Assembly: GCF_030867145.1 (NCBI RefSeq)
Contig: NC_134439.1
Span: forward strand, 5,555,379 to 5,619,378
Direction of reading: 5' to 3'
DNA length: 64,000 bases
Source of the DNA: Opisthocomus hoazin
Lineage: Eukaryota; Chordata; Aves; Opisthocomiformes; Opisthocomidae
The notes under the pieces: generated by a model
Database searches by the model: none
Seen by the model: the letters and a program-made list of their open reading frames with translations, nothing else
What the model was told of the DNA's origin: nothing
Translations under genes and position numbers: made by a program
Shown here: piece by piece, positions 54,911 to 64,000 of the stretch
How positions within the stretch are numbered: the stretch's first letter is position 1
Layout of the letters: each line of letters starts with the position of its first letter

Positions 54911-56410
54911 CGGCGAGGTGTGACCCCGCTGCGAGGCCGGGGTGGCACCGGGGACGCCGGGGGACGCGGAGCCAGTCCACAGCCATGGGTGGGGAGCACG
55001 GCGCGGGGTGGGGAGGGGGCTGCCCACACACGGGCAGCGCGGGGGGATGATGCCCCGTGCAGCGGCTGTGACATCCCTGGGGTTTCGGGGTGACAATCCC
55101 CCCCCTCGGGGGTTCTCCTTCCGCCCTTGGGGCAGGATGGGGGGGCCGGACCCCAGCCCCTGCCACCGCGGGAAGCCCCCCACCACCCGGCCTTCTCGGA
55201 GCTGACATGGGGAAGGCTCGTCCCTTGTCACCGCAGCCGGCCCAGCCAGGTCGCAGCGGGGACCTGGTGGCTCCAGGCCGATGCCTGACCCCCGCCAAGC
55301 CCCCCTGAGCCGCAGTGTGGGTCCTCCCCCCCCTGCTGCCAGCGGGACCCCCACGCCAGACCCCCCCTGAGACGGCCACCACCTCGTCCCGGTCCCCAGA
55401 CTCTGCTGCGGGGAGTGGGGGGTGATGCCGGTGGCAGCGGGGGGGATGCTCTTGGCCACCCGGTGCCCTGCCCTGACCCATGGGGACAGCAGGGCCACGT
55501 CCTGTCCCCCCCAGCCCCCCCCTCAGCACCCTTGGGGCAGGGCAGCTGCACCAGTGTGGGTTTGGGGACCAGGACCGTAGCGGGGAGGAAGGGGGTGCCA
55601 CAGGTGGGTGGCATCACGGCTCCCAGAGCCCTGCGAGGTGTTCAGGCACCCAAGGTGGGCACCCGTTTCAGCCCCCCCCCCTCCCCGCCCCAGGCTTAAA
55701 GCCCTGCCGCCCCGGGGGGGTGAGGGCGAGACCAAAACCACAACCCAGCGCTGCGGTTTGCAGCTCCCTCCGGCAAGGTGCCGGGGAGGCGACGGCACCC
55801 GGGGGGGGTCGGAGGAAACGGGGCCACACACCCACCCCCCACCCCCCCCCCGGGCAGCCCCCCTCGCCCCGCGCACCGGGCGGCGGAGTCGCAGCGGGGT
55901 GGGTGAGGGAAACTGAGGCACGGGGGCGTGGGGGGCATCAGTGGGATCTGGTCCCTCTCGCAGCGGGGAGGGCTCGGGGTTTCCCCAGGCAGAGTGGGGC
56001 TGAGGTTGGGTGGTCCCCACGGCTGAAGTGGGGGTGTGGGGGGGGGCGATGAGCCTGCATCCTGCTCGGGGACGTGGTGAGCTGCTCGGCCCCGGTAATG
56101 CAGCGTGGCACGGCCGTCGAGCACCAAGCCTCGGGTGCCCCGTGAGCACGAGGCATCCTGGGGCCACCGCCAGCCCTTCGTGTCCCCCCCCAGCAAGGGC
56201 AGCCCCCAGGCAGCGGCTTCGGAGGCGAATGCCCCAAACTCGGGGCGCCAGGCCCCCCAAACTCAGATGAGCATCACGGACTCAGGACGGGGACGCATCT
56301 CCCCTGGGTGACACACGTCCCAGAGTCCCCGCACGGCCCAGGAGCCGGGGAGGGGCTGGTGTTTTGGGGGGTCCGGGGGTCCCCGCGCCCCGGGGGAGCC
56401 CAGCGCCCTC
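54911..56410. other. Intergenic DNA, no gene seen
   Basis: GC-rich unique sequence without recognisable exons, repeats or motif clusters. The many open frames are Pro/Gly/Arg-rich and show no known domain. Confidence 0.45.
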
Positions 56411-56500
56411 CTGACTCAGCGGCAGCCGCCCCCGGGGTGCTGAGTCGGCGGCGGGATGAGTAACGGCACCCGCAGTTTGACGTTTATCACGTGATTTCAA
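56411..56500. promoter_or_regulatory. Cluster of bZIP/bHLH sites
   Basis: Within 90 bp lie TGACTCAGC (56412-56420, AP-1/MARE half-type), TGCTGAGTCGGC (56438-56449, near-palindromic MARE), ATGAGTAAC (56456-56464), TTGACGTTT (56477-56485, CRE-like half) and a perfect palindromic E-box TCACGTGA (56487-56494). An A9 run follows. This density of related half-sites is unlikely by chance in GC-rich DNA, but function is inferred. Confidence 0.4.
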
Positions 56501-57071
56501 AAAAAAAGAGCGAGGAGCCGGGAGGGGAGAGTGGGTGGCGGGAGAGGGTGGGGGCCAGGCACCCCCTGCCCACCTCTGGGCCCCCCCCTCCACCCTTCTC
56601 CCACCGCATTTCCAGTCCAAACTGGTGGATGGGTGGAGGAGCCTGGTCACCCTCGACGCCACCCTGGGTGCGGATCAGGCCTCGTCCCCAGGTGGGTGCA
56701 ACCCCCCCACCCCCCAGTTTGCTCATTTTGGGACTCTCACCTGCAGCGTTGTGTCCCCGTGGGGGTCACCGCGCACCCCCCCAGCTCGGCTCCCTCGGTC
56801 CCTCGCTGCCCAGCACCCCGGAGCTGGTGGTGCCCGGCCGTGGGGCCCGATCCAGCTCAGCCCTGGGCAGGGGCTGCTCTCCCCCCCCCTCCCCGCCAGA
56901 CGCAGAGATCAGCTTGCGATAACGCCCGCTGCTGCTGCTGCTTCGCCGGAGGCACGGAGCTATCTCCTTCACACCATCGCCCCGCAGCCTCCTGTGCCGC
57001 AGCGGCTGGGAACCGGCTCCGCGCCCTGCTCAGGGCTGTGCTCGAGGAGCTGGGACAGAGCACATCCCCCC

Positions 57072-57400
57072 CCGGCCTCCTGCAGCCTTCCCCAGGCAGA
57101 GAGGCCAGAGGACGGTCACAACTCATCACATGGATGCTCCCAGGCAGCAAGGCCAGAGGATGGTCACAACTCATCACACAGATGCCACCAGGCAGCAAGC
57201 CCAGAGAACGGTCACAACTCATCACACGGATGCCCCCAGGCAGAGAGGCCAAAGGATGGTCACAACTCATCACATGGATGCCCCAAGGCAGAGAGGCCGG
57301 AGGACGGTCACAATTCGTCACATGGATGCCCCAAGGCAGAGAGGCTGGAGGACGGTCACAACTCATCACACGGATGCTCCCAGGCAGGGCCAGGGATTCC
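57072..57400. repeat. 48-bp minisatellite
   Basis: Six to seven units share GGTCACAACTCATCACA, which recurs at 57114, 57162 and 57210 (48 bp apart) and onward. Because 48 is a multiple of three, every frame reads as a 16-residue repeat. I found no start, splice or homology evidence that it is translated. Confidence 0.95.
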
Positions 57401-58546
57401 CCAGGAGCAGCCCAGTTTAAGGGTGTCTCAGCGCTGAGGTCGGGCACCCGGACCCCCGTAGGGTGCAAAATCAGCCGAGGGCCCCGCGGGGCCGGCCCTG
57501 ACCCCCAGCCCGCAGGCAGGGAGGCTGTAGGTCCTACAATAACACGGAGGAGCGGGTCCCCAAGGTGCTGCCAGAGCAGTGTCGGGGGGGATGGGGCACA
57601 GGGCAGACCCTTCCCCAGGTTACCCAGGAGCACCCTCACCCCCGGGGACCCTGAACCCAGTTGGGTCTCCCCACCCCGCTGGTTTGCTGGCATCGTTAGG
57701 CGGGAGAAGCGCGGCCGCTAACGAGGTCGAGCGTGAGCAGGTGACGGAGGCGCGAAGCCCGGCTGCCCTCCGCGGGCTCCGCCGGCGAGGCTCAGTGCCC
57801 ATCACCCCGGCGTCGTGCCCATGGGCACCTTCGCCGCCCCGGCTCCCCCCCCGCGCCGCCCCGCTCGGCGTTCCCTTACCGGGCACCTCGCCGGTGGCTT
57901 CTGCCACCATCGTGTCCCTGGCACCTTTTGGGGCCACGCGCTCTCCCCCCCGGCTCCCCTCGCCTGGATAACGGGGACGGGCAGGGCTGCTCCGAGCAGG
58001 GGTCTCGTGGGGGGCCCCCATGTCCACTTCCCCCCCGCTGTGTCTCACCCCGGGGACATCCAGCGTCACCAGGGTGAGTGGCACGGCGTCATCCCACCGT
58101 GCCACGAGCCGCTGGCATCACAGCAGCCACGACCCCCCTGTGCCCACCCCACGGACCCCCCAGGCCTGGGACAAGCGCCGCGGCGTCAGGGTTTGGCCGT
58201 GTCCCCGCCATCACCCCCGGGGCCGGCGATGATTTTTTTTTGTTTGTTTTGCTTTGGATTGTCCCATTTCTTGTCACCCACCGGGCCAGTAAACCCGAAA
58301 CGTGCCGCCGTGCCGGGAACGGGGTTACCCGCAACGGGCACCCCGAACCCTCTCACCCCCGCGGCCGCCCCGCTGAGCCCTGGCGACACGAGTTGGCCGG
58401 ATGCCCCGGTGCCAGGCTCGTCCCCTGCCCCGTCCCCAGCCCCCCGGGGGGGCACCCATAGCCCGGACACCCCCCCTCCCTCGCTGGGGACCCAAAGAGA
58501 GGAGACGGCTTCGGCCCCCCCACGGCGTTTCGGGTGCTGGAAAGGT
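57401..58546. other. Intergenic DNA before the TBKBP1 3' end
   Basis: GC-rich sequence with no recognised gene. A short T-rich patch occurs at 58231-58248. Confidence 0.45.
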
Positions 58547-58552
58547 TTTATT
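58547..58552 (-). terminator. TBKBP1: TBKBP1 polyadenylation signal AATAAA
   Basis: On the minus strand AATAAA (58552 to 58547) lies about 957 nt after the TBKBP1 stop. This is a plausible 3' UTR length, and no other AATAAA was noticed in between. Confidence 0.7.
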
Positions 58553-59508
58553 GGGGTCGGTGGCGTTGCGGAGAGCGCGGGTCCCTCTGCCCGGGGGGTC
58601 CCGCTGCAGCGGGGGGGCCGCACCCGGCCGAGCCCCTTGGGGTGCATGGGGGGTGCGCACCGTGGTATGGGGGGGACATGCAGCGCGGAGCGGCTCAGCG
58701 GGGGGGCACAGTGCTGTGGACCCCCCCTCTCCCGGCAGCTTTGAGGTAGATTGAACGTGGGGGGGGACGGGGCTGGGGGGCTCAGGGTGAGCAGCCACCT
58801 GCAGCCCCAGGTGAAAGCAGGGGGGGCCCGGGGGGTGTGGGGGGCTGCCGGGGGGCTGCGCTGTCCCCACGCTGGGGGTATGAGGGTCAGGGAGAGCCCC
58901 AAGCCACAGAGCCCAGTGCAATGCGGGGGGGGGGAGGGCTCCATGCTGCGCCTCAGGGTTCATTTCTCAGCAGCATCGTTGTGGGGAGGGGGAGAAATGG
59001 GGAGGGGGGGGGTGCTTTTAATGTAAAAGAGTGGAAAGACGCTTGAACCGGCGGGACGAGATGAGGGGGACCAAGAACAAGCAGCCGCCCCCCCCACTCC
59101 CACCCCCCCTAACCCAAGGAACAGGGGAAGGGGCAGCCCCTTCCCTCACCTGCTTCCTGGGGGCCCGATCCGGGACCCGGCCCCTCGAATCCTCCCTGAG
59201 ATCAAGCAGTGACACCCACGGGCGCAGCTGACACCCACGGGCGCAGACAGGTCCCCTCCAGCCGCCGCCCGGGACGGCGTTGTCCTGGCACCCCCCCGAT
59301 TCGAGCATCCCAGCCCGGCGCAGAGGCAGGGACGGGGCGAGGCGGGAGCGGAGGACCCCACATACGGGGGGGCCGGGGGGCTCCGGGGTAAGGGTGGGCT
59401 CAGTCTTTCCGTAGCTACTGAAGGCTTGGAGGTATTTCGGGGGCCGTGTCGCCCCTCGTGTGTTTTCATGCAGCATCCAAAGCCCGGGGAGGCGGCGGGG
59501 GGGGAGGC

Positions 59509-60929
59509 TCAGATCTTGCTGTTCTCCAGGTGCGAGTCGATGTGCTTCACCAGGGCATCGTCCGGGTAGCCGATGGGGAAGGCCAGCTGGCACAGCGGGC
59601 AGCTCCGCACCTCCGAGTCCGCCGTCTCCAGCAGCAGCTGCGGTCAGAGACGGGGAAACTGAGGCACGCCGCTGGCTGACCGCCCCACCTGCCTGGTGGT
59701 GGTGGTGGGGGGGGGGTTTCCTCGCCTCTCCCCAACCCTGCCCACCGTCTTCAACCCACCGCAACGCATCCCCGGGGAGGGGGGGGGGTTCCCCGCTTAC
59801 GTTGATCGAGGGCCAGGACTGCGCGTGCTCTGCCCGGGCGTAAGCTGCGGCCGTCCGGTGCACGGCGTCGGCGTCGGGGAAGCCGGCGCAGAAGGAGGCA
59901 CAACGGATGGCCCCCGCCTCGGGGCTGGGGGGGCTGGGCAGCGCCCACTCCTCTTCATCCGACGATTGCTTCTCGAAGCGCATGTGCTCCTCGAAGGGCT
60001 GGCGGGCGCTCAGGGGGGCCCCCGTGCCCCCCAGGTACACCTCGCCGTAGGGCCGGTGCTTGGGGAGCGTCGAGGCTTCGGGCTGGAGCCAGAGCGAGCG
60101 GCTCTGCTGGTACAGGGCCACGTTGCTCACCTCCGAGTAGCTGCGACGGCCCTGGAAGCCGGCTTTGACGTGGCGGCTGGAGGGTTTGGCGTAACCCAGC
60201 TCCATCCTCTCACCGGGCAGCCGGTGCGGCGACGCCGAAGCAGGCGACGGGCATGGCGGCGGGGCCGGAGACCGGCGCTGCTGGGCGGGCGACTGGTTGG
60301 AGGGGGGCACCGGGGACCGGCGTTGCTGGGCGGGGGACTGGCAGGGGCCGGGGGCTGGCGAGCGGCGTTGCTGGGCCGGCGACTGGCTGGGGGGTCCCGG
60401 CGAGCGGCGTTGGAGCGCTGGCGACTGGCACTGGGGTGCCGGCGAACGCCCCGGCGGAGCGGGCGAGGGGCACTGCGGGGCGGGCGAGCGGCGTTGCTGG
60501 GCTGGGGAATGGCACTGGGACAGCGGGGAGTGGCGCTGGCCTGCAAAGTGAAACGGGGAGGGGGGGGAAGCACAGAAAATACCCCCCCACACACACCCCA
60601 CCATCAGCTTGGCAGCACAGACCCCTCGTCAGCTGTGTGCATCCCGGACGGACAGAGGGATGCTCCCCGGGAGGGATGCTCCCTGGGCGGGATGCTCCCC
60701 GCAGGAGCTCAGCACCGGCCGGAGGATGACGGCAGCCAGTGTGGTCCCCCCGTTTTTTGCCTCCCAGCCCCGTCCGGCCGTGGGGTGCAGCCCCCAGGGC
60801 CCCCCCTTACCGCCGTTGAGGCTCTTCTCCTGCAGCAGGGCACGGAGGATCTGGCTCTGCAGGGAGCTGAGGTTCCTCAGGCGGCACAGCTCCTCCGTCA
60901 GCTCCGTGTAGGCCAGCGCCAGGTTCACC
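59509..60929 (-). CDS. TBKBP1: TANK-binding kinase 1-binding protein 1 (SINTBAD), C-terminal exons only
   Basis: The last three coding exons, in transcript order, are 60929-60811, 60540-59801 and 59637-59509. Phases agree (split Gly codon at the first junction, phase 0 at the second). The first exon reads VNLALAYTELTEELCRLRNL, the end of the coiled-coil/TBK1-binding region. The second begins with a proline-rich run of QRRSPAP-type repeats, then KAGFQGRRSYSEVSN and IRCASFCAGFP, and ends AEHAQSWPSIN. The last gives a C2H2-like zinc finger CPLCQLAFPIGYPDDALVKHIDSH and the family C-terminus SHLENSKI. Family knowledge: the protein is an adaptor for TBK1/IKKe in antiviral and growth-factor signalling. 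About half of the protein, including the start, must lie beyond the right edge; I could not find earlier exons up to 64000. Confidence 0.93.
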
Positions 60930-61425
60930 CTGCGGCAGGGACGAAGCGTCACCGAGGGCGAAACACCCTTGGTCCCCCGACCCGGGGGGGCCCCCTGCCA
61001 TGGGGTGCCATGGGGTGCACCCATAACAAACCCAAATTCAGTTTTTTAACTCAAAAGTGAAAAGTTGCGTCCGTGCACCGCACGGCATCGTACCCGCGGC
61101 CGCCCCGCGCACCGGGAGCAGCCGGGAGCGGGAGGGAGGTGGGTGCTGCGCTCCCCGCCACAGCTCTCGGAGGCCCTGACAAAGTCATCAATTTTTCCCC
61201 AACTTCGGTGTCGCTTTTCAAAACCATATTCTCTGCGGTGATGCGAAGGGAGAAGCCGTCTCCCGAGGGCCCCGCGGGGCTGGGGGCTCAGCGCGTCCTC
61301 CTGCGCCGCGCGCGGGGAGTTCAGCTGAGCCGTTGTGACACCCCGGGGACCTGGGAGACGCCGCTCGTAACAGCAGCCGACAGGTCTGCCCCTGCCCGCC
61401 CTCCTGTCATCTCTTCGGGGGCAGG
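60930..61425 (-). other. TBKBP1: TBKBP1 intron, proximal part
   Basis: No exon with homology to TBKBP1 was found here. The sequence is unique, with a moderately AT-rich patch at about 61025-61060 and 61180-61245. Confidence 0.5.
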
Positions 61426-62155
61426 GGGGGAGGAAAAGAAGAAAAAGAAAAGAAAAAAAGCAAAAAGAGAGAAGAAGAAAATAAGAAAAAAAAAAAAAAA
61501 GAAAAAGAAGAAAAAGAAAAGAAGAAAAGAGAAAAGGTAAAAAGAAAGAAAAAGGAAAGCAAAAAAAGAGAGAAAAAGAGAAAGAAAAGAAAAAGAAGAG
61601 AGAAAAAGAAGAAAAAGAAAAAAGCAAAAAGGTAAAAAGAGAGAAAAAGAAAATAAGCAAAAAAGTGAGAAAAAGAAGAAAAAAGAAAAAGTAAAAGGAG
61701 AGAAAAAGAAAAGCAAAAAAGAGAGAAAAAGAAAAAAGAAGAGAGAAAAAGAAAAAGAAGAGAGAAAAAGAGAGAAAAAGAAGCAAAAGAGAAAATGAAC
61801 AAGAAAATGAGAGAAACAGAAAAGCAAAAAAAGAGAGAAAAAGAAAAAGAGAAAAAGAAAAAAGAAAAAGAAGACAGAAAAAGAAAAAGAACAGAGAAAA
61901 AGAAGTAAAAGAAAAGAAAGAAAAAGAACAAGAAAATGAGAGAGAGAACAAGAAAAGAAAAAGAGAACAAGAGCAAAAGTGAAAAAAGAAAAAGCAATGA
62001 AAAAGAGAAAAAGGAAGAAAAAGAAAAGAAGAAAAAAGATAAAGAGGAAACAGAAAAGAGGAAAAAGAGAAGAAAAAGAAAAGAAGAAAAAATAAAGAAA
62101 ACCGAGAAAGAAAAAGAAAAGAAAGTGAAAAAGAGATGTAAAGAAAGAGAGACAG
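61426..62155. repeat. 0.7-kb nearly pure purine tract in a TBKBP1 intron
   Basis: The plus strand is almost entirely A and G, built from GAAAAAGA, AGAGAAAAAG and GCAAAAAAGAG phrases, with only scattered C and T. The gene's own (minus) strand is therefore a long polypyrimidine tract. The open frames (Lys/Glu-rich on one strand, Phe/Ser-rich on the other) are artefacts. Confidence 0.95.
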
Positions 62156-64000
62156 AGAGCCCTTTCCCCAGCCGGGTCCCCACGCCACGTCCCCAGGGTC
62201 CCCACGGCCCTGCCAGGGCGGCACCGAGGACTCGAGCACCCAGGGACACCCCCGGACACGACTCCCCCCAGACCCCCCCCGCACTGGCTCCCACCTCCCC
62301 TGCCTCAGTTTCCCCTCCGCGGCCCATCGCGGGCACCCAGCTCCCAGCCCGGGACCCCGCACAGAGCCCGTGGTCGCTCCCCAGTGTGCTTGGGGGTGGT
62401 CCCCGCTCCTCCAGCCTCGCCACTGGGGTCCCCCCCCATGGCCCCCCCAAAGTCACGCTGAGGCGCAGGGAGGAAGCGTCAAAACCACAACGCTGGGGCA
62501 GGGGAGCGAGTGGTGCTAGGGTGTGGGGGGGGGGGACGGGACACAGCAAGCAGCCCCCCCCTCTCAGAGCACCCTACGGGACCCCCCACCTGCATGGGGA
62601 GGAGGGCAGAGACCTCCCCCGTGGGTCCCCCCTGCAGCTGGGGGGGGGTCTGCGAGGCCTTTTGGGAGGTTTGGTGTTGGAGGGAGGGAGGGAAAGATGA
62701 GGTGGGGGGGGTGTCTTGGTGCCCCCCACCCCCCCAAAAAACGCTCCGCTTCAGGGCACGCGGTGGGGTTTGGATACGCACCCGCAGATAAGCCCTGAGA
62801 ACAAAACAGCCGCCGAAAACCCGGCTGGACCCCACGGGACCCCCCCGCACCGTGGGTGTCCCCCCTCCACCCCTGGGGGCCTGGCAGGACCACCGACCTC
62901 CTCCTTGTCCCCGGATAGGGATGCTGGGGTGGGGGTGGACGGACAGCGGGGCTGCCAAGTGTCGCTGTGACCCCCAAAGTGAGGGGTTGGGGGGCAATGT
63001 GTGCCCCCCCTATCAAAAAGCACGCAGTGAGGGGGTGCAAGACCCAGCTGGGGGAGGCTGTGCCGCTCCCCCCCCCCAAATGGTACCCATCACCCACGTT
63101 ACCGGTACCCAGAGAGATGCAAACCACATCACACACCCCCCCCCCCCCCAAGCACCCCAGAAACCCACGGGGGGGACACACGACACACACACACACCCAC
63201 CTCGGGCGGGGGGAAAAGTGTGGGTGCTGGCCAGGGTGCAGACCCCCCCCTCGGCGGGGTGGGGTGCGAGGAAGGGGTGACCTCGAGTCGCGGGTGGTAA
63301 ACACGAAGCCGGCGGAGATCGAAATAAAAAGCAAGGAACCGCAGGCACCGCCGGGCTGGGGGGGGGCGGGGGGGTGCTGGGCATGACCCCCAGCAGCTGC
63401 TGGACCCCCCCCCTTTGCCGCAGGGTTGGGGGAGCTGGGGACGTCCCAGCCCGGGGCAACCATGGGTGCAAAAATTCATTCAATCCCATCAAATCCCACC
63501 AAAACGGTGTCGGCATGGGGGCTGGGGGGGGTGGTGCTCTGACCCCCCTGCACCCAGCACCCCCCCCCCGCTTTCGGCACTGCGTCACCCCTGGGTGGTG
63601 ATGTCCCAGGGAGGGGGTCCTGCGAAGAACCAGGACCCCCTTGTCTCTTACCAGCCCCCCGGTACCCCCCACCCTGCTCCCCAGGCCTCACCCCAAGAAA
63701 GTGCAAGCGGGAGCGGCCGGGACCTCCAAAAGGACAACAAAAAACAGATAAAAGCAAGAAAAAAACTCAAAAAAGCCATAAAAAAAGGGGGGGGGGGCAC
63801 AGCGGCACGCTGACGCCAGCCAGCAAAGGCGCCCGGAGATGGAAAGCGCCGATAAGGCACCTTTCACACCAAAAAAAGTGGTGGAGAGAAGAGGTTACAG
63901 ACAGACAGAAAGAGCTGCATGGCCGGGGAGGGGGGACGGTGCCCCCAGGCCGGCGGGCGAGGGGCGCGGAGCCAGCCCTGCCTCAGTTTCCCCGCCCCGA
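62156..64000 (-). other. TBKBP1: TBKBP1 intron or upstream sequence, no exon recognised
   Basis: GC-rich sequence with several C- and G-runs (for example about 63136-63149). I looked on the minus strand for the coiled-coil exons expected just upstream (for example the block preceding VNLALAYTEL) and did not find them. They are probably beyond 64000. Confidence 0.45.

Noticed and set aside
57130-57420. Possible repeat protein DAPRQRGQRMVTTHHT
   Set aside because: It is the 48-bp minisatellite only. There is no promoter, splice sites or known family.
61046-62362. 438-codon Phe/Ser-rich frame resembling a membrane protein
   Set aside because: It is the pyrimidine strand of the purine tract. 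The apparent hydrophobicity is from TTT/TTC/CTT codons only.
62156-64000. Search for further TBKBP1 coiled-coil exons
   Set aside because: No minus-strand segment matching the expected upstream protein sequence was found, so I did not extend the gene model beyond 60929.

Overview
The window is vertebrate nuclear DNA and almost certainly from a bird. It carries 5'-truncated CR1 LINE copies with the avian ATTCTRTG-type 3' end. It is extremely GC-rich, packed with minisatellites and long G/C runs, and its genes have very short introns (most OSBPL7 introns are 80-100 bp). All of this fits an avian microchromosome. The gene order SP6 - SCRN2 - LRRC46 - MRPL10 - OSBPL7 - TBX21 - TBKBP1, with orientations + + - + + - -, is the mammalian 17q21.32 block read in reverse. 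I recognised the genes by comparing their translations with family members I know; no database search was possible. Exon borders were placed by hand from GT/AG sites, reading phase and protein homology.

Layout. 1-9.1 kb: non-coding DNA upstream of SP6, with two large minisatellites, a perfect 24-bp hairpin, a small AT-rich island with an octamer motif, and a CpG-rich stretch that may hold the SP6 promoter. 9.15-13.06 kb: SP6 (one coding exon, three zinc fingers) and its presumed 3' UTR. 13.3-14.4 kb: two minisatellites directly before SCRN2. 14.6-17.1 kb: SCRN2 (7 coding exons, 423 aa). 17.46-20.37 kb: LRRC46 on the minus strand (8 coding exons, 342 aa), tail-to-tail with SCRN2 and head-to-head with MRPL10 (21.05-23.5 kb, 5 exons, 311 aa). 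25.2-32.2 kb: OSBPL7 (22 coding exons, 854 aa), tail-to-tail with TBX21 (33.1-43.3 kb, minus, 6 exons, 529 aa). 43.3-58.5 kb: a gene-free interval of minisatellites separated by short unique islands carrying clusters of immune-type transcription-factor motifs. 58.5-60.9 kb: the 3' UTR and last three coding exons of TBKBP1 (minus). The rest of that gene lies beyond the right edge, and 60.9-64 kb is its intron, including a 0.7-kb purine tract.

The genes do not form one pathway. SP6 is an epithelial/dental Sp-family factor, SCRN2 a secernin, LRRC46 a sperm/cilium-type LRR protein, MRPL10 a mitoribosomal protein and OSBPL7 a lipid-transfer protein. TBX21 (T-bet) and TBKBP1 (a TBK1 adaptor) both act in immunity and flank the motif-rich desert. 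I found no bacterial-style system, CRISPR, tRNA or rRNA gene, and no recognisable LTR or virus-derived element. The most unusual items are sequence-structural: the perfect hairpin, shared or abutting polyadenylation signals, a coding minisatellite in MRPL10, a triplicated exon end in OSBPL7, an altered ORP signature, and paired CR1 insertions inside a minisatellite.
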